Assembly (NCBI GenBank): GCA_008933995.1
Contig: WARS01000011.1
Location: 15,378,016 to 15,442,015 of the forward strand
Source of the DNA: Datnioides undecimradiatus
Lineage: Eukaryota > Chordata > Actinopteri > Lobotiformes > Datnioididae
Direction: 5' to 3'
Length of the DNA: 64,000 nucleotides
Shown here: one piece after another, positions 36,466 through 48,889 of the stretch
How positions within the stretch are numbered: the stretch's first letter is position 1
Layout: each line of letters starts with the position of its first letter
The notes under the pieces: model-generated
Told to the model about the DNA's origin: nothing
What the model saw: the letters and a program-made list of their open reading frames with translations, nothing else
Database searches by the model: none
Made by a program: the position numbers and the translations under genes

Positions 36466-39400
36466 ATGCCGTGGGCTCCTGTTGAACAGCTAACCCTCCT
36501 CCCATGGGAGCCCTGTTATGTGTCTGATTTCTACCCCCTCCATCCCACTCTTCTTCTTGTCTTGTCTCGTCCTGGGAGGGGGTTCAAGGGCAGCAGAACG
36601 GATGTCTCTCTTCACGGTGGACTGAACCGCATTTACCCTCATCTCCTGTTTTTGAAGACGTTCACCTGAGATGTTCCACGCTGTTATTACAGCTCCAGGC
36701 TTAAGAACATGAAAACTCTGGAAGCCATCCTCAACTGCGGACGGTGCGTCTGGGCCCGGGAATCATGGGAATGAATGTTGTGTCTCCAGTAGCCTGAGCC
36801 GTGATGTTTTCCTTTAATTCACGGGTTTAGAGTTCTGTTTTGCGCTCATCGGGCTCTCTGGGAGTCTTCTCTTCATCCTTGGGGATAAAGCATCTCGTTA
36901 AGAAGTTTTCATCTTTAATAAAACAGAACGTCCCTCATGCACGCCTAAAATTTGTTATCAGAGTGGTTTGTGGGTATCAAAACATCTTCATTATACATTT
37001 TAATTGTAGCTTGATTAAAGTCAAAGTCTGGTATTCGGAGTGGACTTCTCAATCTTTTTACTTGTCGAATTCTCCTCAGATCACTATAATTTTTAATTTA
37101 CTGTGCAGGTGCAACAGTGGGCATTTTTAAATGTTCGTTATCACATCCGTCAATCTTTTAATTAGTGGAATATGTCAGTAAGGAATATTGGTTTTTTTTT
37201 TTTGGTTGAACATTATGTCTGAGGCCTTCAGACATTGTTTATATTAGTGTCATGTTATCTCGTACATGTTTAAAAATGTTTTTCTTTAATAAACTCCATT
37301 GGATGCATGCTTCCCATGCCTTGTCTGGCTTATATCATGAGTACCTCGTGCGTTATAATACCCCTTCAGTTCAACATGCTCCCTGTATGACATTCGCTGT
37401 GCTCTTGACATATACTGACTTCAAGAAGGAGCACCAGAAAAGTTGTTGGTTGAAAAAAAGGTGTAAAATAGGTGTCAAGTAGGACTGAAGCTGTCGAGGA
37501 GGCTCTTCTTGATGCAACACCAGACACTCTGTTTATCCTCTGATTGTCACACGTGTATCATAAGTGTGCCCAAATCCCTGATGTATATTTTCATTATGGA
37601 TCAATATGTTTACATGAATAGACACAGCAGTGCAGCTTAACCTGTGACATTCGGTCTTGCCTCATCTGCTGCCACTGAAGGTCGCCTGGGACATCAGCAG
37701 CTGTAGCTTTGTTCAAGGTGGCTTGGATTAAAAAACAACAACAAAAAAACACACAATGAATGCAACACACAGCAAAATGAGACATACAAGAAAACGGACA
37801 GAAAATCAGGCATTTGAACTAAAAATCACAAAACTTCTTCATCTCCATCCTCAACAGGGAACATAGTCCCAACTGTGACAGTATATATTTTCTATGTAAA
37901 TACTTCTTGGAAAATGATAAAGAGGCCACTTTAGAGACATGAATGGAGTAATAAAATATTGCCAAACAGGGTGAGTGTGTTCATTGCATACATTACATCA
38001 CATATATTTTATCTCTCTAAAAGGGTTTGTCTTATGTCAGATGTAGGAAAGGGGATCACAAGTGTGGCACATTTAAGCACTTAATCTGATTTACTGTTGC
38101 AAAGAAGACATGTTAGTAATTAGGACTGACTGCACTTTCAAGTGTATCTGATTAACTGTCTGATATACACTGTACTTTGTTGTACCCGCTGCCACAGCTA
38201 ATACAGTAAATGTACAAGAGAGCAACAGTCTGACTGTAGCTGCTCAGTCAAGTCATTTGCACTTTTATCCGTTGCGAACATCTGTTCTGAGGTGGGATCA
38301 TATTGTTCTCTTTGTGAATAACACCGCCACTATATTTCCTCGCAATGCGCTTTGAATGCGCTGCTGCAGTGAACATCAGTCAAAAAGAAGAGAGCGTTTG
38401 AAGATTGAAAGGTTTTCCGTGAACAAAGTGACTCTTACATCACCCGAACAGGAAGAAACGAAGAAACGGAACCTTGATCTTTGAAGCTACGTGTGAGGGG
38501 GGAAGAAAATGATTTCAGCAACACCTGATCCCTCACAGGTTGTTCCGATCGACTAATTTTGCACTCATGATCTGAGTGAGAAAATCCTGCATCAAGCAGA
38601 CGGTGTCAGGCGTTTTAAAAGGATATGCACGCGGCGTTGGTGAGAAAGTTGCACCCAATATAAACAGCAAGATAAGGCTGAGCTACTTAAATGAAGATAG
38701 ATTATCAGAGTGAGCTTTCTAATGCAGGCGTGTGGTGGTTCCTGCGGGTGCATGCGTGCGCCCTGCAGTCCGGGTTTATGGGAAACGACAAGATGCATCA
38801 TCTATCAGGAGAGCAGACAGCAATGTTCTCACTGCCGTTTCTTTGAATCCACACACTTTGACCCATTAACAGCGACCCTTGTGGAGGGCGGTCGGGCTTC
38901 CTCTGATCCCGTACATTAGTTTGGCAAGGATGGAACTGGACTGTTGAGTAGATTTATATAAAAATAAAAGCACAAACAAAGATTTCTGCCCTCTCTAACC
39001 TCTTATTTGTTTGCTCTTCTGAGACTCTTTGGAGAAATGTTTGCGAGGTTACTGCTGCCTATGACTGAGCATACGTTTTTGTATAAAGGAACTGATTCAT
39101 CAATAAAAAGAGACGTATGAATCAGACGCATTCTGAGCCTATATGGGTCACCATCTTGCTAAACATCCCCATTTTTGTTTACATTCTCTCAATCTCTATC
39201 TTTAAGAAACAGATGGGTCCATGCAGCCCACACAGTTATGGTACAGGCTCACACACACCCACGTAAGCACACACGGGCTGGTGTGTGTATGGTGCGTGCT
39301 GCCAGGAATACAGACACCAGCGACAGTTTCAATTCATTTTTGATGCAACTACTGCAGGAAGTGAAATTTCATACGAATTTAAGAATACCAGTCCCCCTAT

Positions 39401-39499
39401 TATCGTATCTTTCCTCTGGCCAGCCACCAAAGACACAGCAGATGTTGCCACTAAGTGAATTTCATCTGTTCATTTGGGGGCTAAATGGCCAGTTTTGAA

Positions 39500-39715
39500 T
39501 CCCATCTCTCTCTGGAGACATCCAGTGCAGTAGCTTCCTGCCTTAAGCCTGCGACGGCTCAAAGGAGAGCCATGAAAATATGGACACAGGCCAGGGGAAA
39601 ACCCCAAAAAGCGGGGGTATCAGATTGATGATTATTTTTCCTTTAGACGCTCCTGTATGTCATTTTTGAGGTTGCTCAGTAACCGGGGCTACTGGGGTGC
39701 TTTAATGAACACGTA
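39500..39715. promoter_or_regulatory. candidate conserved non-coding element
   Basis: Repeat-free block with CCATGAAAATATGGACACAG, a short palindrome GGGGAAAACCCC, and ATCAGATTGATGATTATTTT. It looks like vertebrate enhancer DNA. Inference only. Confidence 0.25.
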
Positions 39716-41708
39716 AATCTATACATTGAGAAAAAAGAAATAACATTGAAGGGACACACCACAGCCAGCGCAGCGATATAATGCAGCAAAATGGGACCTA
39801 CCACCACAAAACAGACGTAACAGGTAGTGCTTGTGTACATTTAGTGGGTGGCCTCAACAGCATGTTTCATAGCCTCCCCTTACCCAAAACAGGATGCTTG
39901 GAATTCCACGCTCAATCAGATAAAAGGATATCTAACAAATAAACGAAATTCCTATCTGTTTATATTTCTAATTCTTCTATTTCATTTGCACGTCATGCAA
40001 GTGGTACAGAAGGTGTTGGTTGCTTATCCTTCCATGCGATGCCCTGTTGAGAGAGCTGAAGGACAGACAGAAATAGACGTGTCCGAGTTTGAGGCCACCT
40101 TGCTGATAATGGCGCCCAGAGCACTCCAGCTTGGCCTTTTACCCTATGCAATCTCTGAATGCATGCGATTGACTCACTGCGTTGCCTCCTGCGTGCCATC
40201 TGTGGTAGTTGGAGTAAATATTAGACTGGTTTTGTGCGCCAACGGAAAGTCTTAGTGTTTATTCTTACAGCACATACAGAAGTGTTTAGCTCACGAGTAA
40301 CAAATCCAGGATTTGATACGTGCATGTTGCGGAGGGTGTTGTCAGAATCTGGAGTCCTAGTTGGAGCTGTAGACTTTCAGAAATGTCTCCTGGAATATTG
40401 TAATCTGGAGTTTGTAAAGACGGGAATTGCGGCCCAGCAGTCAAAGAGGTCGTCTCACTTGGATGTCCAGCTGCAATGTTTTTGTCCATATCATGTTTCA
40501 CAAATTAAAATGAGCAATCATGATTAAGGCAAATAAACTGCTATTTACTTGGATATAAACTTGGATAAAGTTGGGGGAAATTTGCATTTACATTTAATAA
40601 AAGTTGCACGTGGACCGAGTGACTGTGATGTGATGTAGACTCCATTCTCTCGCATGAAAGTCAGATTGCCTAGACACCCATTTGCCATCTTTCCTATGCA
40701 TGTTTCCCTACACGAAGGACACATTTCATCCCCGATTGGTGCTAAAGATCGGCAGTGAAAGTTAATTTGCGGGTGCAGATTCAGGTCACGGATCCTCAGG
40801 TAGCAGGTTGAAAAGGTCTGTAGAAGTGCGAGTGCTCTCAAACCCAAAGGACTCAGCAGCAATGTGAAGAAATGCATTTCCTGAAATGCCGAACTATCCC
40901 TAAAAAGCTTATTAGGGAGTTAGTAAGGAACAAAGTTGGGTATTTTCAGGAATGCGATTTAGTTGACAAGCGTGTCATCCTATAATTCTCAGCTATAGAG
41001 ATTCCTGTCTTTTAACTCCATCCAGGAGTCTCTCTATGCCCAAATTTGGATGTTGTTGGTCATCTAACTGAAAGTCTGCGGCATACAGTTTCAATAACAT
41101 GTATGGTGCTGACACGGGCAGCGTGTTTATGGGTTTTTTTTGCAGTCTTTGGTCTTTCGCTTTCTGGCAAAAGAAAAAAAATATCCACTGTGGAGGCTAG
41201 CCCCATTTGCTCTCTGTACATCTGTTCAACATGTGAGACAGTCATACTTCGGCAGCACATAAATCTGAAAGCACCCAGTGGGCCTTCTGTGACTGCGTTA
41301 GTGCTTGGTGATGAGTTGCTTTAATCGCCGGCTCAGCTGTTAACCCCACTTTACATTTAGATTTTGACATTTTAAATGTCCCTTTCTGCATCCCACCGAC
41401 ATTGTATTGTGTCCTGGACAATCGTAGCCCCATAACGACCAATCATGCTGGCGCGGCATTGCTCTTCTACTGATCGTAAAACACAAGACTAACGTGTTTT
41501 ATGTATTAAACTGCTGATTTATGAAGATATATATGCTTTCCAGTGATTTGTGTGAAACTGTAAATATGCTGGTGAGAGGCTGACTGAACCCAGGCTGGTC
41601 ACGATGACACTGCGCCCCCAGTGACTCTGCTTTCCGTCAAGGGTGACCTGGAGATCCGGTTCACAGAGGAAACTCAGTATTCACACCCCACATTGTCCTC
41701 AGAGGAGA

Positions 41709-41729
41709 ACACACACACACACACACACA
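41709..41729. repeat. (AC)n microsatellite
   Basis: About ten AC units, intergenic between avpr1a and the TIR gene. Confidence 0.95.
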
Positions 41730-42214
41730 TAGATACACATTGATGCACACACAACACTCAAATAGAGAAAAGACATCATCTTCTTTGGGAGGAATAAACT
41801 GTGGGATAACAAGACCAAGAGTCACATGAGCAGCACTGTGAGGCTGCACAGCTGGGCTTTGAGCTAAATGCTAAAGCCAGCGTGCCATCAAGCTCACAAT
41901 GACAATGCTAATGCTGCTGCGTGCAGGGTTTTATCATGTTTACCTTTGTGTGGACAGGATTTTTGCAGGTTTAAACTGCGTTTTTCCACCTGCCGATGAG
42001 GCAAAATGAAAAAAAATCAGATGATCCTAAACTTTACAAGTCACCCAGAAGTTGACATCCAATAGTTGCTTGTGTACTTCAGTTATAAACCAAAGCAGTG
42101 GGCTGAGAAACAATTACGCAGCGGCAGGTGGTCACCAACTCATCAAATGTCATTGTTTTTGTTTATTTTTCATTTAAACCCCCCAAAAATTGCTTTACTT
42201 TATTTTAATTTAAT

Positions 42215-42248
42215 ACTTTCCAAACTAAACTGACTTAGTTTGGAAAGT
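42215..42248. repeat. perfect 14-bp inverted repeat (hairpin)
   Basis: ACTTTCCAAACTAA, six bases (ACTGAC), then the exact reverse complement TTAGTTTGGAAAGT. It lies in AT-rich intergenic DNA with no gene near. It may be the core of a degraded palindromic MITE. Confidence 0.9.
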
Positions 42249-42381
42249 CAAAATGATATAAGTACAGTGTTTATTTTTTAAACTTTCACATCCTCCCCCG
42301 TCTGCCAGATGCAGACCTGCCACAGTCAGGTGACAAACCAGAAGCAGCATTTTTTTTTTCTGTTTCTACATCAGTCATGAA

Positions 42382-43040
42382 GTGAAGCCATTCCACTCGA
42401 GTGTTGTCTTCACTGCACTGCCGAGCAGATTAAGAGTAGCGAAATACGAGACAGGTCTTAGGTGTCACAGTCAAGATGAAGATTGGCATTTTTCAGGTAA
42501 CCACACAGAAATTCCTTTGAGCTGTCACAACATAATCTCAGCCCAGCGGCTTTACAATTATTGCTGTGCCTTGGCCATCACAGCCAAGAGGATATGTGGG
42601 ATCACTGATCACGTTGCTCCTTTGGTGGCGTCTGCCGTTTTGATCTGCAGCAGCCTGGCTTACTGCTGGATCAGTAGGCATTTCAGAGAGTGCCAGGAGA
42701 GTTTGACAATCCCTCTTTCACTCTGCTGCACCGCAGTTGTTGGACTCCTTGCCAGAGCGATTCCTTGTGAACCTTGGCAGCCATTTGGCCCCTTGACATC
42801 GCGTGGCTGTAGATTCCCAAAAAATGATAATGAAAAGCTGATGAGATGCACGTCATGCCAAGTGCTGTGCTGTTCTGCGGGACCGTGTAAGGACTTGATG
42901 TTGTGGGAGAACACAGCAACCGGAAAGCTAATGAATTACTACGTTCACTGTGTGCTCTAATTATCTAACCTTATCTGTCCACGCGGCTGCTGTTCTTCCT
43001 GCTTTTGTTTTTCAGAGCCAAACACTTTGCCTTATCTGCG
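42382..43040 (+). other. long open frame of unknown meaning, possibly conserved non-coding DNA
   Basis: Bases 42382-42960 are open for 192 codons on the plus strand, the longest frame not explained by a known gene or its shadow. The predicted product is Cys-rich with a weak hydrophobic stretch near residues 80-95 and no family resemblance. No splice signals, codon bias or neighbouring exon could be tied to it. The DNA is repeat-free and contains AAAAAATGATAATGAAAAGC and GCTCTAATTATCTAACC with GATA-like cores, so an enhancer is at least as likely as a gene. Confidence 0.25.
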
Positions 43041-46000
43041 GATAAGCCCTCTTAAGACCTTTCTCTGAGGGCACATTTTAAAAGAAAAACCCCATAATCT
43101 CTGAAATAAGATCTCAACACGACTGACCTGGCTTGTCTTGAACCACTAAATAGCTAAGATTCTTTGCCTTCACATTGCAACTGATCTACTACCTGTATCT
43201 GTGTACACCTTACATAATATGTCTGCGTTTAAAAGTTTAGCTCAGCGTCTATAAAACGAAATCTAAGCCGTGTCACAGGCATGATCAGACAGTCCGAGTT
43301 GTGTTTTCTTGGAGGAAATAATAATTGGAGGAGTGTTTATTGCCTCATCCTGCAGTTTTTGATGTGAAGTATCCTAAAAACTTTCAGACTGGATTAATTG
43401 TACAACCATTTCTCTGTGCTATCTCCAAATACTTTACACATCAAAAAGGCCTGATTTTCTTTTTATGAATTTTTTTTGGCCAGAATCCATGTTTTTATTC
43501 TGGCTTGTGTGTCTGGCGCGGGTAATGTCGATGGCTGGGAAGTGCTGAAAGGTGCCCATTCTTTCAGATTACACTCACTACTAACTGAGCATTACAGAGT
43601 GAGCTGCAGCATTAGGTCACTGCCAGTGTGGAATACATCTGTCGCTGCATGGACCAGCTCCCCAGTGTTGACTAAAGGGTCTGGACTCAGAACCGCCCCT
43701 CCTTCTCTGTCTTTTTTCAGCGTGGTTTTCTTTTAGGGTCTTGCAGGCAATGTCACTAGGTTCACAAGGCTGTCTGCTGATAAGAGATTTATTTTTTAAG
43801 GGGTGGGGCCGGGGTTTTGGTTTGCCCAGTCGGCTTGTATCTCGTCAAACCTCAGCTCAGTATCAGAGGTCTGATATATGTTGTTGGTTTAAGCTCCAAT
43901 TATTGACACAAGTGTCACAGTGCAAATTATATATGATAATGAAGATTTATGTAATGCAGATAGGAATGCTATAGATACATTAACGCAAAGCTCGCAAAGC
44001 ACACAACCTGTACTGAGAACATTTACACATGGATGCACACACTCTGTTAAAACACTAACCTCAGTGGCCTCTTTACACCCTGGCAATACCACGGTCATGG
44101 CTTCAGCATGGAAAACGTCCCTCGCAACATACTCGTAACATACTTACTACAAAAATGCATTGTTATTATTATTAATATTATTTATTCAGTTGTTCAATAA
44201 AGGCAATCCAAAATTAAAAAAAACAAAAAAACAATCACTGTTGGCACCAGTCTTGCCTTTTGCCTATCATGGCAACACAGGCAGCTTGTCACAGCATAGC
44301 TCGTATGGAGTGGCTCCTATTCTTGTCTCAGTTGACAGGGCGTGTTTCCTCAGAAGGCCACTTATCGTGTTTGTCTTGACATTCCAGACCCAAACAACAT
44401 GGCGAGGAGGCAGAAATACGGCCGCTTTAAAGTGGGGCGCTGTCTGCACCTGAAGGTCTACAGGTGATATATTTACTCAAATAATATACAATATAACGGT
44501 TTTAATGTTATAGAACTGTTCCCTGTGGGGTTTATGTACTAGTTCGAACCGCTTTTGGCGATCAATTCTACGTTCAGCTTAAAGGTTATGATAGGACTCC
44601 CATCTGTAAGTGGAGGCAGACACATAAATGAGTCAAAATCAACACGGCAGCAGATGAAATTAATATTTGTGGTGTTTGCTTTAACTACCCTTTTGATTGC
44701 AGCTTGAGTGAGTTGGCTTAGAAGAAACAGGTGTAGAAGAAAACAGGAGAAAAGCATGAGCTTATCATTGATTTAGCCTATAATGAAGACAGCAGGAGGA
44801 GGAGATTTACACAGGGGATCGTACTGTATGGAAACTGATAGTGCTCTGTCGCCATTATAATATGCAATAAACATTTCATAATAATTTAAAGCAAAAACAT
44901 GTCCTTTGCCAGTTTAAATACTGTTCCGAAACACCCACAGCAGAAGAAGATAAATTAGCATCAATTATATTTTTATTTTATCATATTTTGTCATATTGGG
45001 TAACTTCATTTTTCAAAATACTTTTTTTTTTTTTGAGCAGGCAGCCGGTTGTCGTTGTGCTTTGGTGAATCAGAGAGTGTCAGCTGCACTCCTATGAAGC
45101 CAGTCAGAACAGCTCCATGCAGAAATGGGATTTATAGGTGCCTTCATGAAGGCCGTGCCAGTGATTCTTCAGTGACCAAGTTGACTTCTAACTGAGCTGA
45201 TGCCTTTTAGCTGCCAACTTCCTTCTTCAAAAGGTGAAAATAATATTTCTTAAATGCAGTGAGTGGTGTACTGGCTTAAGAATTCACACTGAGCGCAGTC
45301 TCTTTGCTCTGCGGAGGAGAAAGCCGCACAACTTTGACTAGCTGCGTGTCTTGTCGTCATTGAGTGCGTCATTTTTGACACCAAAAAGAAAATCAACAAA
45401 ATGATAACAGACCAAGTAATTTGCTCGTGTCAGTCAGTTTATTAGTTCAGCAAGTCATTTTCCATCTGCTGTTTTTCTTTCATCTCTCCATATTGAGCCC
45501 CATTGCAGAAGAATGTTTTAATTAACTCCACTGAAATTCAAAACATGCCATAGTGTAACAGTAGCTAGCATGAGGCAGTTTTGAGAGCTAATTTAGAAAA
45601 CTACACAATTTCCAGCGCCCAGGGCTCATTGCACTTGAGAACAGAGCCATTTGCCTTGCTGTGATTTGAACACGGTAATAGCTGTTGTGGAGTGGGGAAT
45701 AATTGGATGTTGGAACATTGTCAAGAACACCTGCACGTGTAGTCGGACACATATGCAACGCTGTAATGTTGGGAACAAATAAAGCTTTAATAGATGTGGC
45801 GGAAGCGGAGGTGATTGAGCCAAAAGCATGAAAGTCACAGTGAAAGATCAAAAACATTGTACTTGTTATGACCGCTGCTAATGTGAACAATGACTCACAG
45901 CACTGCACTTCTCACATGCATGCGTGCAACATGATTATGTGGTAGCAAGGCACTTTTTTGTACCTAAGACATGTACGCTTGATCCATCGTAACTCAGTTT

Positions 46001-46786
46001 TAATTGAACTGTGGCAGACATTTCAACCTTTCACTGAGAATTTAATGTGTACAGTGTGACCCAGGCATCACCCAACAGACATGCAGTCCAGGTCTGGTTG
46101 ATATTCCCAGCCTTGTCTTTTTACCATTTGTTAGGATTTGTTGTTACAGACCCCCTCAGGCAACAGTGTTATGTGTCTGTTTCATATCCTGAATCCCGTC
46201 ACTGAGCGTCGTAAAGGACAGCAAATATTGATCCTTCTTGTGCGGTACACGGCAGCGCTCACATCTCAAACAGGTCTTTGTTTCTGATAAGGTGGCATCG
46301 ATGGGAAAGGTCAACAACATTTTGTCAAAAGAGCAACAGATAAGAGAATCTTACACCTGAGTCTGCCTTAAACCCTAGACCTGAAACAAATGAAAACATT
46401 ATGCAACTAGTAGGATTTATGATGTTCATGCCACAAAGTTAATGCGGACTGAGTGAAAACTGAAAGCTTAATCACTCTTGCTTGCTGAAAGTTAACCTGA
46501 AGGCAACTGTTTCAGAAACAGTTCAATAATGAAGTGTCACGTGGTATAGTGGCTGAGATGAATACAATCTCTATTGATACAACCTCAATGTTAACATAAA
46601 ATAAAGTTTAGAGATGACAAACAAAACAAGGAACCTTTCATGCACAATATACACACCAGATCCATTTTGTCATCAACAGATTTATGTAGGGATAATTCAT
46701 AAAAATATCCCTAAGAATGGTTTACCTTGATTCACTTCTGCCTTAATTGTAATTTGTATGTCTACTCAAAGTCTGTGCTGTTACTG

Positions 46787-48037
46787 CTATTGCCATTGGC
46801 CTGTACTCAGCTGCTGGGAGACATACTGACAGAAACACACTCCGCCCTCCAGGTGACCAGCAGAGCTGGGCTGGGGGAAGGGAAAGTGTCTTTTAGCAAG
46901 GCAGCAGGTGTAACCTGATGAGAAGAAGAGCAGAGCTCTTTGAAACATATCCTCAGCAACGACCTGCTCAGAAAATGTTTCTGCAAACTCCTGTTTGCAA
47001 CCATCCAGAGAAACATACACTAGGTAGATTTTGGAATTGGACTGACTGCCCATCAGCACCTTCTCCTCAGAGAGGATTACGTTAGCTTGACCTATAGCTT
47101 TCTGCATCTCCCTCACTATATATGTCCTTTCATCCTTTTTCCAGAGGCCAAGCTGAATGAATAGCCCCAATGAAACACAGATGAGACCAGAAATGAAGAT
47201 TGCCCAAAGATTTACACTCATGCCTTTGAATGAAGGTGTTTCTAACAAAGGGATGGTAACTGCCAAAATTCCAAAAAATACCATAGCAGCAAAAAGCATA
47301 ACTGCTCTAACCAAGGGTGTGTACCTGTTATTTTGAGAGACACTGTTGATCAGCCTCACAGCCTGCCTGTACTTCTCATGGTCTTCAATGATCAGGCGCA
47401 GTTGGTCTGGTACCTCCATATCACTGAACTGACCAGAATCAAATTTGTAGAGTGTCTCATCATTGGCAGCAGTCAAAGGCTGCAGGGCTTTCCCGTTGTA
47501 GATGGAGGGGGGCTGAAAGGGCACCACAGTGGACCCTTGAAGCTGCTGATTGGGGGTGCAGAGCACACTGAGCAGCTTATTCTTAAAATCAGGGTCGCTG
47601 GCCTCCAAGTAGGTGAGGTGGCAAAGGTGGAGAGGAACAGAGACTCCTGGCTCCAGCAGCACTGGGACGATGGGCTTCCTCTCCAGGCAGTCTCTGAACA
47701 TGGACATGTTGGCCTCCAGGAGACACCAGCGACTCCTCACAAACTCTGGGCTGAGAACCAGCAGGACCTTCTGGCTCTCCTGGATGCAGTCGGACATGTT
47801 CTCCAACACAGTGCGACCGGGAGTGAAGTCACGGTCGTGGTAGCAGACCTGCAAACCACAGGCCTCCAGATGATTGATGAGGGAGTGCGTCCACTTGTAG
47901 TCAGTGCTGCTGTAACTAATGAAGACATGGTGACTCTCACCGTCCCTCAGTGTGGGGGGATCACAAATAGAGGGAGACAATGGGGCAGCAGGCTGTGATT
48001 CAACATCTGCAGTCTCAGGGGTATTTATTAGATTCAT
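46787..48037 (-). CDS. TIR domain joined to a TMEM268-like (DUF4481) two-membrane-span protein
   Basis: Single-exon, 416-aa coding region with no signal peptide. Residues about 36-160 are a TLR-like TIR domain: box 1 FISYSS at 39-44, BB loop RDFTPG at 69-74, LVLSPEFVRSRWCLLE at 93-108 and TYLEA at 142-146. The box 3 FW pair is not conserved (FK at 151-152). Residues about 196-385 resemble TMEM268/DUF4481: a YKFD segment, a helix with VPDQLR, two hydrophobic spans at about 242-264 and 274-297 with a short loop, then a charged segment, KIYLVYVSLDGC, and an AEDMFQRALLFFSSGY block near the C-terminus. The middle insert of mammalian TMEM268 is missing. Both termini should face the cytosol. An acceptor tccttag ends at 48041, three bases upstream of the ATG. 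A role as membrane-anchored immune signalling adaptor is inference. The frame is fully open, so the gene is probably functional. Confidence 0.85.
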   Translation of the reverse strand: MNLINTPETADVESQPAAPLSPSICDPPTLRDGESHHVFISYSSTDYKWTHSLINHLEACGLQVCYHDRDFTPGRTVLENMSDCIQESQKVLLVLSPEFVRSRWCLLEANMSMFRDCLERKPIVPVLLEPGVSVPLHLCHLTYLEASDPDFKNKLLSVLCTPNQQLQGSTVVPFQPPSIYNGKALQPLTAANDETLYKFDSGQFSDMEVPDQLRLIIEDHEKYRQAVRLINSVSQNNRYTPLVRAVMLFAAMVFFGILAVTIPLLETPSFKGMSVNLWAIFISGLICVSLGLFIQLGLWKKDERTYIVREMQKAIGQANVILSEEKVLMGSQSNSKIYLVYVSLDGCKQEFAETFSEQVVAEDMFQRALLFFSSGYTCCLAKRHFPFPQPSSAGHLEGGVCFCQYVSQQLSTGQWQ

Positions 48038-48040
48038 TAT

Positions 48041-48889
48041 CTAAGGACAAAACAGAGGTAAGAACATCACAAACGTATATTATTAATGCTCTACAAGGAT
48101 ATCATTTACCATTTTGGTACATTTTTGTATATATTTTTTGACAAGTTAACAAAAATGCTTTAGATTAAAATGTATTTAATTTATTAAAATGCATCAAACA
48201 TATTTCATGGATTCAAAATCACAAAGATCAGATCAGATCAGACAGATACTGTCTGCTGTACTGTCGCTATCATTTTAAAATGCTGATAAAAGTGCATTAA
48301 ACTGGTTGCCAATCTATCTACACACAACTGACTAATGCAATCTTGTCATGTGGGTTCAGTTTTACTGAATTTGTCCTACTCTATTGTCACAACAATGTAT
48401 TTCGCTTAATGTGCCACTCTGTCCCTGTCTCCAGCCACTTCTTCTACTGAACACTCCATACTTGCCATTCTTCATCCATCCACCAGATGCCCTCAGTGTT
48501 TCCCATTGGTGCCAGTCACCTGACCCTGACCCACCTGCTTCATTGTTACTCAATCCCCAGTTACCCACCACAGAGTGATCTGCCTCAGCCTGCTTCTGGA
48601 CCTGAACATGAAACCAAATCTGTAACTGTATCTGCCCCTATCTTCCTGCCTGTCTGCCTGCCTGTTGTACGTTCTCCTGCCACATTCCTTGACCTATGGA
48701 TTATAAACTACCTCTGTTTTCAATTTGTCACTCTGGCTTGTAAGCCTTTTCATAATTTCATCATTCAATCACTGAACTGATCAAAACCGAATGGCAGATT
48801 TCAACATAACATTTACATTGAGCCCTTTTTACTACGCTGATGCCCTGTCAAATCAAATCAGCTATAAAACACATAATTCTTTCTCATAC
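48041..48889 (-). other. proposed 5' UTR intron of the TIR/TMEM268-like gene
   Basis: 849 bp between donor gtatgag and acceptor tttgtccttag. The centre (48380-48720) is strongly CT-rich on the plus strand with CCTGCCTGTCTGCCTGCCTG and may be an unrecognised retroelement tail. A short GATCA repeat lies at 48226-48243. Confidence 0.45.

Larger units (their letters stand above)
33192..46786. other. intergenic region between avpr1a and the TIR gene (13.6 kb)
   Basis: Holds avpr1a upstream DNA, the decayed hAT at 34.9-35.7 kb, enhancer-like blocks at 36.1 and 39.5 kb, a CA repeat, a perfect hairpin and the 192-codon open frame near 42.4 kb. No supported exon. Confidence 0.7.

Noticed and set aside
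47333-47998. 221-codon open frame on the plus strand
   Set aside because: It is the antisense shadow of the TIR/TMEM268-like coding exon and shows no domain of its own.
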